This document shows positions 40,809 to 49,550 of a stretch of DNA of 64,000 bases, in pieces (the stretch's first letter is position 1; each line of letters begins with the position of its first letter). A program made the position numbers and the translations under genes. The DNA comes from Fimbriimonadia bacterium (GTDB lineage: Bacteria; Armatimonadota; Fimbriimonadia; Fimbriimonadales; Fimbriimonadaceae), in contig JAUICQ010000002.1 of NCBI GenBank assembly GCA_030427425.1, positions 62,001 to 126,000 of the forward strand, read 5' to 3'. The notes below the pieces were generated by a model. That model made no database searches, was not told the origin of the DNA, and saw only the letters and a program-made list of their open reading frames with translations.

Positions 40809-41660
40809 ATGAGTATTTATAAACTAAGAGTTTTATTAACAACACTAGTAATAATAGTTATTGCGGTTTCGTGTAATAGAAGATTTGAAAATCAGACTAA
40901 TTTCACTGAAAACAAGAAAGAATTAAGAGTAGTAAGCCTTAGCCCCAGCATAACCGAACTAATAGCACTACATTCCAGCAATCAATTACGTATAGTAGGC
41001 AGAACCGATTCTTGCAACTTCCCTCCTAATATAAAAGAAATTCCATCCATTGCATACATCAAGCCCAATTATGAAAAAATTCTCAAACTTAACCCCGGAC
41101 TGGTTTTATACGATAAATTACTATATACCCCTGCAGATATTTCTAAGCTTACATCACTCAAAATAAACTCTTTTGGGATAAACTCCTCTAATTATCAGGA
41201 ATTCAAAAAAAGTATCCTTGAATTAGAAAAGCTCACCAATAGATATTTTCATGGCACAAACTATATTCAATCTATAGAAAAAGCACTGGAAGATAACAAA
41301 ATAAAAAAAACTACCTGTCCCAAAATATCAATCATCTCTAATACGGCTGAAGCTACTAATGAGTATATCGCTGGCAAAGAATCGTTTCAGGCAAAAATTA
41401 TCAATATACTAGGAGGAGAATTAATCGGACCCAATAGTGATAAATTTGAGCTACTCTCTAAAGAATGGTTGCTATCACAACAGGTAGATACCATAATAGT
41501 ATCCTCTAATGAACAGGTTAACCTTTTAGATAAAAAACTCAACTCGCTAAAAGCTGTAAAAAACAATCGTATCTATCCGATCTTCCCCGATCTACTTTTG
41601 AGAATGGGTGGTAGAATTCCGGAACTAATTAAAGAAATTGCAGATATACTTAAGAGATGA
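40809..41660 (+). CDS. BtuF-like vitamin B12/siderophore-type substrate-binding lipoprotein
   Basis: The protein belongs to the helical-backbone metal receptor family (class III substrate-binding proteins) that includes BtuF. The start of the mature domain LRVVSLSPSITELIALHSSN, VGRTDSCNFPPNIKEIPSIA, and YIKPNYEKILKLNPGLVLYD are typical. The N-terminus has a hydrophobic stretch and the lipobox IAVSC (Cys22), so it is a lipoprotein. Cobalamin is the best guess because the SCNFPPN / GR-D-C--P motif is common in BtuF, but heme or siderophore binding is possible. No permease is adjacent. It overlaps rpiB by four bases, an unusual pairing. Confidence 0.82.
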   Translation: MSIYKLRVLLTTLVIIVIAVSCNRRFENQTNFTENKKELRVVSLSPSITELIALHSSNQLRIVGRTDSCNFPPNIKEIPSIAYIKPNYEKILKLNPGLVLYDKLLYTPADISKLTSLKINSFGINSSNYQEFKKSILELEKLTNRYFHGTNYIQSIEKALEDNKIKKTTCPKISIISNTAEATNEYIAGKESFQAKIINILGGELIGPNSDKFELLSKEWLLSQQVDTIIVSSNEQVNLLDKKLNSLKAVKNNRIYPIFPDLLLRMGGRIPELIKEIADILKR

Positions 41661-42097
41661 ATATCGCCCTAGGAGCAGATCATGCAGGATTTCCTCTTGC
41701 TATTGAAATTAAAGAGTATCTGATTAAAAACAATTACACAGTTGAACAGTTTGGAGCAACTAGCGAAGAACCATACCACTATCCTAAAGCTTCTGATGAA
41801 GTTGTAAGTGCTATCCTAAATAACAGCGCAGATAGAGGCATCATCGTCTGCGGATCGGGCATCGGGGTATGTATCCGAGCTAATAGATATCAAGGTATTC
41901 GCGCCGCCGAATGTAAAACAGCAGAACAAGCTAAACTAGCAAGAGATCATAATCATCTTAATGTACTATGTCTGGCTGGACGAATATTATCAATCGATGA
42001 AGCTATACCAGTTGTGGAAGCATTTTTGAAAGGAGTAGAGGGAGATCAGGAAAGGTTAGTTACTAGAGTGAAAATGCTGGATGCACCAACGGGTTAG
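41657..42097 (+). CDS. rpiB: Ribose-5-phosphate isomerase B
   Basis: RpiB interconverts ribose 5-phosphate and ribulose 5-phosphate in the pentose phosphate pathway. The 146-residue protein has GADHAGFPLAIEIKEYL, the active-site segment GIIVCGSGIGVCIRANRYQG with the catalytic Cys, RAAECKTAEQAKLARDHNHLNVLCLAGR with the catalytic His region, and a normal length. It follows the BtuF-like gene with an ATGA overlap. Confidence 0.95.
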   Translation: MNIALGADHAGFPLAIEIKEYLIKNNYTVEQFGATSEEPYHYPKASDEVVSAILNNSADRGIIVCGSGIGVCIRANRYQGIRAAECKTAEQAKLARDHNHLNVLCLAGRILSIDEAIPVVEAFLKGVEGDQERLVTRVKMLDAPTG

Positions 42098-42120
42098 AGC
42101 TTCCTAGAGCATTTTTGTCA

Positions 42121-42203
42121 CACCGACATCGTATATCGTCGGTGACCATGTCGACATATAGATATATCCAAAGTCTCCGTTCTCAAATGAGAACCGAGAC
42201 TTT
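42121..42203. terminator. Two hairpins between convergent rpiB and FkbM genes
   Basis: Hairpin 1 pairs CACCGAC (42121-42127) with GTCGGTG (42138-42144). Hairpin 2 pairs 42170-42184 with 42189-42203 (AAAGTCTCCGTTCTC with one mismatch, loop AAAT). The T-tails are weak, so they may terminate transcription in both directions or belong to the GC-rich repeat family seen near 31200. Confidence 0.5.
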
Positions 42204-42240
42204 GTAAAACAGATCAAACTTGTTATTCAGATACTAATCC

Positions 42241-43149
42241 CTACTTACCCACCATAACGCCTTCAGTATTTTCTACTACGCTACTGTTTTCAGCAACAAA
42301 ACTTTCCTGTATTCTCATAATAGCCTTGTTACAGTTATCATTCACATCTTCAACCTGAAGTAGTCCGTTTAGTGGTAGAGTTAAGCTCTTGTGCACACCT
42401 AACATGTAAGCATGGGCCATCTCGTTATCATTCACCTTAAATATATTATTAGGATTACTAAAATAATTTTCTGGATTATAACATAACTGAATATGCCACC
42501 ATAAATTATAACCTGCATCGAACAATTCTTGAATAAGTTCAGGATTACCCTCTGCATTATTATTCCGTACATAAAGAATAGGCTTGCAGTGCTCTAGTGT
42601 ATTCTTAGCACCTCGCACGACCTTTGCCTCTGTATTAGGAGTGTCCACAACAATCATATCACATCTCTGGAGTCCGATGTTATCAATACAGTTAGCTACT
42701 ACCTCTTCACCTGTTTCATAATTATCTACAGTAAATTCAGAAAAATTCTGTACCCTGTTTACATTTAGTTCTGGAATTCTATATACTTCTTCTTTATCTG
42801 TAATAGCCATCTGAAGAGCATCTACATTATGAAGTTCATTAAGGGTAATATTAGTTTTCAATAAATCATAAGTGCCTCTGAGTGGCTCAAAAGCAATCAC
42901 CCTTCCCTTATCGCCTGCTATTTTAGCTAGGGGTACTGTTAAAGAACCGATATAAGCGCCTACATCCAGAATAACACATTCCTCTTCAACAAAATGTTCT
43001 AATCCCTGGAGTATCCCTTCTCCCCACTCTCCGTATTCATCAAAACTTTTACCTATAACAGTATCGTTTTTATTAAATGCAAATACGCCTCTTTTTGCTT
43101 GCTTAATTTTTATATAACTACCTTCGTTAATTGTGTTAGTATTGGACAT
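42241..43149 (-). CDS. FkbM-family SAM-dependent methyltransferase (near the peptide exporter)
   Basis: FkbM enzymes are Rossmann-fold O-methyltransferases that act on sugars, polyketides or other acceptors. SAM-binding motif I is CVILDVGAYIGSLTVPLAKI (about 57-76), followed by GRVIAFEPLRGTYDLLKTNI and IDNIGLQRCDMIVVDTPNTE, where most family members have IDVEG-E (here DTPNTE). AKVVRGAKNTLEHCKPILYV follows. The 302-residue protein diverges from the three-gene NHLP exporter, with ~190 bases between the start codons, so it may modify or decorate the exported product or something in that region. The acceptor is unknown. AGGAG and TATAAT overlap just before the ATG. Confidence 0.82.
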   Translation of the reverse strand: MSNTNTINEGSYIKIKQAKRGVFAFNKNDTVIGKSFDEYGEWGEGILQGLEHFVEEECVILDVGAYIGSLTVPLAKIAGDKGRVIAFEPLRGTYDLLKTNITLNELHNVDALQMAITDKEEVYRIPELNVNRVQNFSEFTVDNYETGEEVVANCIDNIGLQRCDMIVVDTPNTEAKVVRGAKNTLEHCKPILYVRNNNAEGNPELIQELFDAGYNLWWHIQLCYNPENYFSNPNNIFKVNDNEMAHAYMLGVHKSLTLPLNGLLQVEDVNDNCNKAIMRIQESFVAENSSVVENTEGVMVGK

Positions 43150-43336
43150 ATGATTATACTCCTATGAAACAATAACTATTAAAGTTAGAGCAACAAGTTT
43201 TTATACTAGTACTATTCTTGGCAATAAAAATCAAAAAAATACCTGTATTGAAAAGAATCCCTGCAAAATGGATCCAGTAAATAATACAATCACCCTAGTA
43301 TATACAAGTATAGAAAAAATATTAGGACTTATTTGT

Positions 43337-44227
43337 ATGTCAGATTTATTTAGAAAAAAATCATTAGAAAGACTTTCATCCCCCGAAAGACTAGATACTA
43401 CTCTGAAAGTAGAATCGAATAGATCTTGGATCCTTGTTTCCGGCTTAGCTATCATAACATTAAGCATCGTAATATGGTCGGTATGGGCACAGATTCCAAA
43501 TTTTGTTCATGGAAATGGAGTTTTCATGAGAGGAGCGGGACTTGAAGACTTTAATATGTTACACAATGGCTTCATTAAGGAGGTTTATGTAAAAGAGAAT
43601 GATATCATCTCCCCAGGCGATACAGTATTCACTATAATAGACACAAATGGAAAAGAAGTGCCTATTAAAAGCTTATATATGGGAGGACGTGTTGTGGAAG
43701 TACTCGTAAATGAACATGAAATAGTACATCCTGGTACCGTTGGATTTACATTAGAACAACTTAACAATCCGCTACAAGCTATTATTTACACCCCAGCATC
43801 AGAATCGGCCACAATCGCTAAAGATATGGATGTGCAGATTACTCTTCCAAGCTTTCCACCAGAAAAAAATGGAGTCATTATAGGAAAAGTTAAATCCGTC
43901 AGCAACTTTCCTGTAAGTAATAAAAAATTAGAAACTGTTTTTAAAGGAAGCTCTATAGAATCTCAATTCGCCAGTATGGGTCCAACCATAGAAGTAAACG
44001 TACAGTTATTTCCGGACAAAGATGACGATAGCGGATATAAATGGTCTACGAAACAGGGTGCTAGAGTAAAGTTACACAGTGGATTGTTATGTAGCGGGAA
44101 AATTGTCACAGGAAAACAGAGACCTATTAGCATGATTCTACCTATACAAATTGGCACTGAAAAAGAGAGAAAATCTGCAGCTGCTGCAGTAGCCAAAAAA
44201 AATATTGAAATATCAAACTATCAATAA
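43337..44227 (+). CDS. NHLP-system HlyD-like membrane-fusion protein
   Basis: This protein links the inner-membrane exporter to the outer envelope. The start MSDLFRKKSLERLSSPERLD (ATG at 43337) matches the characteristic beginning of HlyD proteins of the NHLM/NHLP bacteriocin system, and AGGA lies 9 bases upstream; a longer frame from 43268 has no such support. A single membrane helix (WILVSGLAIITLSIVIWSVW) is followed by biotinyl-lipoyl-like segments (KEVYVKENDIISPGDTVFTI and GGRVVEVLVNEHEIVHPGTV). The protein is short (296 residues) and I see no long coiled-coil hairpin between the lipoyl halves, which full-length HlyD proteins have. Confidence 0.85.
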   Translation: MSDLFRKKSLERLSSPERLDTTLKVESNRSWILVSGLAIITLSIVIWSVWAQIPNFVHGNGVFMRGAGLEDFNMLHNGFIKEVYVKENDIISPGDTVFTIIDTNGKEVPIKSLYMGGRVVEVLVNEHEIVHPGTVGFTLEQLNNPLQAIIYTPASESATIAKDMDVQITLPSFPPEKNGVIIGKVKSVSNFPVSNKKLETVFKGSSIESQFASMGPTIEVNVQLFPDKDDDSGYKWSTKQGARVKLHSGLLCSGKIVTGKQRPISMILPIQIGTEKERKSAAAAVAKKNIEISNYQ

Positions 44228-44241
44228 TAAAGGAGTAGGTA

Positions 44242-46437
44242 ATGGCTAATAATTCAGAAGTTAAAACAGCTCTAGAAAAAAAATTAGAAGAAACAGGCAA
44301 ATACCATAGAACTAAAACGCCTACTCTCATTCAGATAGAAGCTGTAGAATGTGGTGCAGCTGCACTAGGTATTATTCTAAGATACTACGGTTTGTATCTA
44401 CCCCTATCTCAACTAAGAGCCGACTGCGGTGTATCAAGGGATGGTAGTAAAGCTAATTATGTAGTAGCTGCTGCTAAAACATACGGCATGGAAGTAACTG
44501 CCTACAAAAAAGAACCTGAAGAATTACTAGATTTAGAAACTCCATTTATTGTATTCTGGAACTTTAATCACTTTCTGGTAGTAGAAGGATTCGGAAAAGA
44601 ATGCGTATACCTAAACGACCCCGCTTGCGGTCCGCGAACAGTTGGGTTTGAAGAGTTCGATAACGCTTTTACCGGAATTGTATTATGCATGAAACCTGGA
44701 AAAGATTTCAAGCCAGGTGGCAGTGAACCTAATACTATAAAAGGATTAATCAATAGAGTTGGTGGATCTTGGAGTACGATGGCACTTATTTTTGCCATGT
44801 CCATCCTGCTATTAGCACCAGGATTAATCGTACCTATCTTTGGAAAAGTTTTTATCGATTATATCCTTATAGATCATAGATTAGAAATGTTCCCGCTCCT
44901 TGTAGGAGCTATGGTCATTACTCAATTTTTGCAGATTACAATCAGTTGTATACAACAACTTCACCTATTAAATTTAGAGCAGAAACTAGAAATTGTACTT
45001 ACCTCTAAATTTGTCACACATATATTTAAATTACCTTATGAGTTTTTCCAACAAAGATATATAGGGGATATTATCACCAGGGTTGGATATAACGCAAATA
45101 TTGCATCACTACTATCTACGCAGATAGTAGGCACAGCATTGAGTGTCATCATGGTAATAATGTATGGTAGCCTCATGTTCTTGTATAGCTGGAAATTATC
45201 TTTAATCACAATCGTCAGCATATTAGCCAACCTAGTTGTAGTTCAATTAACAAGAAGAATCAGACTAGATTCTAGCGCTCAATTAAACAAAGAACAGGGT
45301 CAACTAGCTAGTATAGAAATGGATGGATTAAGCACCATAGAAACCATTAAATCTAGTGGTGTAGAAAACGATTTCTTTGCTAAATGGGCAGGACGACAAG
45401 CAAAATTAGTAAATGCTTCCCAAGAGCTTAGCTACGCTAATCAATGGATAGGAGCAGCATCACCCGTACTGGGCACGCTATCAAGCGCTCTTTTGTTATA
45501 TGTTGGAACCCTTTTAATAATGAAAGGTGAACTTAGCATAGGTTCATTTATAGCATTTCAGACGATTTCTGGAAGCTTTAGCGAACCCCTCATGTCCTTA
45601 ATAAACCTAACGCAAACAGTAGACGTCATAACATCACAAGTGAACTTAATTGATGACGTTATGGACACTAAACCAAAAGAAGATAAAAATACAGAGGCGA
45701 ATAATTCTGATAAAAGTTATTTAACTGGTCGGATAGAAATAAAAGATCTTACTTTTGGATACAACAAACGTGAAGAACCCTTAATATCCAATTTTAACTT
45801 AACTCTAGAACCAGGCTCTAGAGTAGCCCTCGTAGGAGGATCGGGTAGTGGTAAATCTACTATTTCAAACATAGTAGCCGGACTCTTCGAACCTTGGGAA
45901 GGAGAAGTGCTTTTCGATGGCAAAACTAGAAAAGATTACACTGAAGATGTTATTAGAACCTCTATATCTAAAGTAGACCAAGAAGTATTTATGTTCGAAG
46001 GCACTGCTAGAGACAACTTAACATTGTGGGATAACACCATTCTATTAGAAGATGTAAGAAAAGCTGCAGAAGATGCCTGTATTAACGAGGATATAGAAAG
46101 TCGTACAAACGCGTATGATAGCTTAGTAGACGAGAGCGGAAGAAACTATAGCGGGGGACAACGACAAAGATTCGAAATCGCAAGATCGTTAGTTAATAAT
46201 CCAAGCATACTTATTCTGGACGAAGCAACAAGCGCACTGGATCCGGTAACTGAAAAAAAGGTAGACGATGCCGTAAGAAGAAGAGGGTGCACCTGTATCA
46301 TTGTAGCCCACAGACTAAGTACCATCCGCGATTGTGACGAGATAATTGTATTAGAGTACGGAAAAGTAGCTGAAAGAGGAACACACGAAGAATTAATGCA
46401 ACTGAACGGTGTGTACGCGAAACTAGTTGCTGCATAA
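44242..46437 (+). CDS. NHLP-system peptidase-containing ABC exporter (C39 peptidase, PCAT type)
   Basis: The 731-residue protein cleaves a double-glycine-type leader and exports the peptide. Residues 1-~150 are a C39 peptidase with all three catalytic residues visible: Cys37 in IEAVECGAAALG, His109 in FWNFNHFLVVEG and Asp125 in VYLNDPACG. Residues ~165-450 are six membrane helices. The ATPase domain has Walker A LVGGSGSGKSTISNIVAG, signature NYSGGQRQRFEIARSL, Walker B ILILDEATSALD and the switch His in VAHRLSTIRDCDE. It is followed 37 bases later by the second exporter subunit. No precursor peptide gene with a double-Gly leader is visible next to it. Confidence 0.93.
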   Translation: MANNSEVKTALEKKLEETGKYHRTKTPTLIQIEAVECGAAALGIILRYYGLYLPLSQLRADCGVSRDGSKANYVVAAAKTYGMEVTAYKKEPEELLDLETPFIVFWNFNHFLVVEGFGKECVYLNDPACGPRTVGFEEFDNAFTGIVLCMKPGKDFKPGGSEPNTIKGLINRVGGSWSTMALIFAMSILLLAPGLIVPIFGKVFIDYILIDHRLEMFPLLVGAMVITQFLQITISCIQQLHLLNLEQKLEIVLTSKFVTHIFKLPYEFFQQRYIGDIITRVGYNANIASLLSTQIVGTALSVIMVIMYGSLMFLYSWKLSLITIVSILANLVVVQLTRRIRLDSSAQLNKEQGQLASIEMDGLSTIETIKSSGVENDFFAKWAGRQAKLVNASQELSYANQWIGAASPVLGTLSSALLLYVGTLLIMKGELSIGSFIAFQTISGSFSEPLMSLINLTQTVDVITSQVNLIDDVMDTKPKEDKNTEANNSDKSYLTGRIEIKDLTFGYNKREEPLISNFNLTLEPGSRVALVGGSGSGKSTISNIVAGLFEPWEGEVLFDGKTRKDYTEDVIRTSISKVDQEVFMFEGTARDNLTLWDNTILLEDVRKAAEDACINEDIESRTNAYDSLVDESGRNYSGGQRQRFEIARSLVNNPSILILDEATSALDPVTEKKVDDAVRRRGCTCIIVAHRLSTIRDCDEIIVLEYGKVAERGTHEELMQLNGVYAKLVAA

Positions 46438-46474
46438 ACATGCTAGATATATCAATGAAAGGAAAAAACAAATT

Positions 46475-49400
46475 ATGAATGTAACACAGAGCAATAACAC
46501 AATACATTTATCAAACATATACAATAATGTATCTAAACATGAATTAACCGCACTACATTCTTGGAACTTAATAGATAATCTAGCAGTGGTAGAAATTTTA
46601 GAAGGTAGTGTAGACCTATTTGTATACGATCTAAGCTCTGGAACTCATGCAAGTAAAAAAAATTATATAACTACCTTAAACGCAGGTAGCTGGATATTCC
46701 CTGTTCCTTCAAATAATGTTGCAAACTATGCGATGCCATCTGATAAGAAATTTTTCCAATACGGTATCCAAGCAGTACCTAGAAAAGGAACTATTATAGA
46801 ACAGATCTCTTTAGATAACTTTCTTAACACAGCACCTAACACTACAAATTTAATTCCTTTACTAAAAATTAAATTTGAACATTGGATTAACGCCCTAGAT
46901 GGTGCATTACAAATGCATGAAGAAGATTTATCATCACACAATGTAATTCAACTACAACAATCGGGAGCAGGCAATCTTCCCGCTGGAAGCATCATATCTG
47001 CACACAAGGATGTATTCTGGACCTATGTTGCCCCCGGACATTTACATCACTTTACTAGGGTAGATGCTGAATTACAAAGCACGGGTAAGTTTACTCCACC
47101 TGCAACTAGTTCATCTAGCAACTTAAATACGGATACACAAAAACGAATTTTACATATCTCCAAAAATAGTTACCTCATCTGTTACAATAATACAGATATT
47201 CAAGTAGCACCAACTGAAGTGGTATTACAAGAATTAGGATTCTATGAGATGCTAGTAGGATTCTGTTGCGATCTTATTGTCTCTCTACACGACTTCTGGC
47301 AATACCGATTCATTCTACAAAAAAACAGAATCGATAACTTCCAAAAAATTAACGATTCTATGATTGTAGATGCAATTGAAGAACTAGCAAATACTATTGT
47401 TCCTATAGAAAAACAAGAAGATAAAGATAATTCCGATCCTATTTTTAAAGCAATAAAATATATCGGCAAAGAACAGAACATCGAATTCAAATCGCCTCCT
47501 AGTTTTGCCTTAAAGGAGAATAATCACCAACACTACATTAACCAGATTGCAGAATACTCTAATGTTCGCATTAGAAATGTCACCCTAGAAAAAGGATGGT
47601 GGTTATACAATGGAGGTTATATTCTTGGATTCAAAAAAGATGAAGAAAAACTAACCCCAGTCGTTTTTATACCTAAAATTTTTCAAGGATATTATGTTTT
47701 AGATATTACTACAGGTGAAAAATCCACACTAGATAAAAGTAACTATCTAAACTATTCAACTGAAGCATATACATTCTATCCACCATTCCCAAATACTACA
47801 CTTACTGGAAAAGATGTTTTCTGGATAGCATTCAATGAATTAAAGCATGGTGTAGGTATAATCGCGTTCTGCATGGTTGTTCTCGGTATCATGAGCTGGA
47901 TCTCACCTATAGTACAGCAGAATATCTTTGGAGAAATTATTCCTAACGGAGAACTAGCCGATCTTATACCAATCATTACCTTTATGATTGGTATGTCTTT
48001 TGCTAGCCTCTTTATTAGTATCGCTCAGAGCATCGCCATGATTAGCTTAAAAGGATGGGCCGATTCTAGACTGGAAGCAGCACTATTCGATAGAGTGCTA
48101 TCACTCCCTTCCAAATTTTTTAGACATTTCAGTTCAGGAGATTTAACCGAAAGAGTAGGTAGCTTCAACCAGCTAAGAGAAATCATGACAGGTACCGTTA
48201 TCAGTACCATGCTATCATCATTCTCTTCTCTATTCAGTTTTGTTATTCTATTCAAATTTGATGCTAGACTATCTGTAATAGCAATTATCACTTCTCTCAT
48301 CACAGCTGGGCTAATGGTTGCTAACTCCTTAATACAACTTAAATTCCAATACACAGCCCAAGATTTATCCAGGAAAGTAATGTCTGTACTCTTCCAAATT
48401 TTTGGAGGAGTGGGGAAAATACAGACTACTGGTACAGAGAATCGAGCTATAAAACTATGGGCAGACTACTACTCAAAACAGAACGATATTGCAAATAGCG
48501 CTCAGAGTACAAGCATCTACTTCTCTGCGATAGGTAGCTCTTGGAGTTTTATTATCAATCTTATTATTTACATATTTGTTATAAGAACTATGCAAAGCTC
48601 CTCGCCCATTAATACAGGAGAATTCATAGCATTTACATCAGCATTTGGTGCAGCATCGGGAGCATTGAACAACCTTAGCGGATTAATTACAACATACGTT
48701 AGCGCCATACCAATTTATAAACAGGCACTTCCATTATTTGAAGCGACCCCTGAAACCCACAGAAACGCTATCATGCCAGGTGTGCTTAAGGGTCAGATTA
48801 GTATCAAGAATGTAAAATTTAGATATGAAGATAATCTACCGCTAGTACTCCACGGAGTATCCTTAGATGTTGAACCTGGTCAATTTGTTGCTATATGCGG
48901 ATCGTCCGGGGCCGGGAAATCATCCCTTATCCGACTCTTATTAGGGCTAGATACTCCCGAAGAAGGTAGTATCTACTACGATGGTAAAGAGTTAACTCAG
49001 CTAGATGTTAGAGCTGTTAGAAGACAGATCGGGGTTGTAGTGCAGAATGCTAAAATCAATCCAGGTGATATTTACGGTAATATCGTAGGATCTCTTCCTT
49101 ATTCAATGGATGAAGCTTGGGAAGCAGTACGTATGGCCGGACTAGAGGAAGACATTAAAAGAATGCCGATGGGCCTGCATACCTATGTAAGTGAAGGAGG
49201 CGGATCGCTATCCGGAGGTCAGATTCAACGATTAATTATTGCTAGAGCCCTTATAAGAAAACCAAAAATAATTATCTTCGATGAAGCTACGAGCGCTCTT
49301 GATAACAACACTCAAGCTATAGTGAGTAGAAGTATTGAACAACTTAAGGCAACTAGAATTGTAATTGCACACAGATTAAGCACCATCATCAATGCTGATA

Positions 49401-49507
49401 AAATAGTAGTAATGGACAAAGGGAAAATAGTTCAAGAAGGTACCTATCAAGAATTATTTAGTCAGCCAGGCATCTTCCAAGAATTAGCAAGAAGACAGAT
49501 CGCTTAG
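46475..49507 (+). CDS. NHLP-system second ABC exporter subunit with N-terminal nucleotide-binding-like domain
   Basis: The 1010-residue protein (ATG at 46475, after AAAGGA; a TTG start at 46427 would add 16 unlikely residues) is the non-peptidase ABC subunit of NHLP export systems. Its first ~450 residues are a large soluble region with a beta-rich segment resembling a cyclic-nucleotide-binding or cupin fold (VVEILEGSVDLFVYDL, YALNAGSWIFPV-type). Six membrane helices follow (about 460-750), then an ABC ATPase: Walker A ICGSSGAGKSSLIRLLLGL, QNAKINPGDIYGNIVGSLP, signature SLSGGQIQRLIIARAL, Walker B IIIFDEATSALDNNTQ. The two ABC subunits probably form a heterodimer. The operon ends with a hairpin terminator. 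Confidence 0.92.
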   Translation: MNVTQSNNTIHLSNIYNNVSKHELTALHSWNLIDNLAVVEILEGSVDLFVYDLSSGTHASKKNYITTLNAGSWIFPVPSNNVANYAMPSDKKFFQYGIQAVPRKGTIIEQISLDNFLNTAPNTTNLIPLLKIKFEHWINALDGALQMHEEDLSSHNVIQLQQSGAGNLPAGSIISAHKDVFWTYVAPGHLHHFTRVDAELQSTGKFTPPATSSSSNLNTDTQKRILHISKNSYLICYNNTDIQVAPTEVVLQELGFYEMLVGFCCDLIVSLHDFWQYRFILQKNRIDNFQKINDSMIVDAIEELANTIVPIEKQEDKDNSDPIFKAIKYIGKEQNIEFKSPPSFALKENNHQHYINQIAEYSNVRIRNVTLEKGWWLYNGGYILGFKKDEEKLTPVVFIPKIFQGYYVLDITTGEKSTLDKSNYLNYSTEAYTFYPPFPNTTLTGKDVFWIAFNELKHGVGIIAFCMVVLGIMSWISPIVQQNIFGEIIPNGELADLIPIITFMIGMSFASLFISIAQSIAMISLKGWADSRLEAALFDRVLSLPSKFFRHFSSGDLTERVGSFNQLREIMTGTVISTMLSSFSSLFSFVILFKFDARLSVIAIITSLITAGLMVANSLIQLKFQYTAQDLSRKVMSVLFQIFGGVGKIQTTGTENRAIKLWADYYSKQNDIANSAQSTSIYFSAIGSSWSFIINLIIYIFVIRTMQSSSPINTGEFIAFTSAFGAASGALNNLSGLITTYVSAIPIYKQALPLFEATPETHRNAIMPGVLKGQISIKNVKFRYEDNLPLVLHGVSLDVEPGQFVAICGSSGAGKSSLIRLLLGLDTPEEGSIYYDGKELTQLDVRAVRRQIGVVVQNAKINPGDIYGNIVGSLPYSMDEAWEAVRMAGLEEDIKRMPMGLHTYVSEGGGSLSGGQIQRLIIARALIRKPKIIIFDEATSALDNNTQAIVSRSIEQLKATRIVIAHRLSTIINADKIVVMDKGKIVQEGTYQELFSQPGIFQELARRQIA

Positions 49508-49516
49508 ATTCATAAT

Positions 49517-49550
49517 CAAGTACTAGTGTAACCTATCTTACTAGTACTTG
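49517..49550. terminator. Hairpin terminator between exporter operon and recJ
   Basis: A perfect 11-bp inverted repeat CAAGTACTAGT (49517-49527) with 49540-49550, loop 12 bases, lies between the convergent genes and overlaps the end of recJ. Confidence 0.7.
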
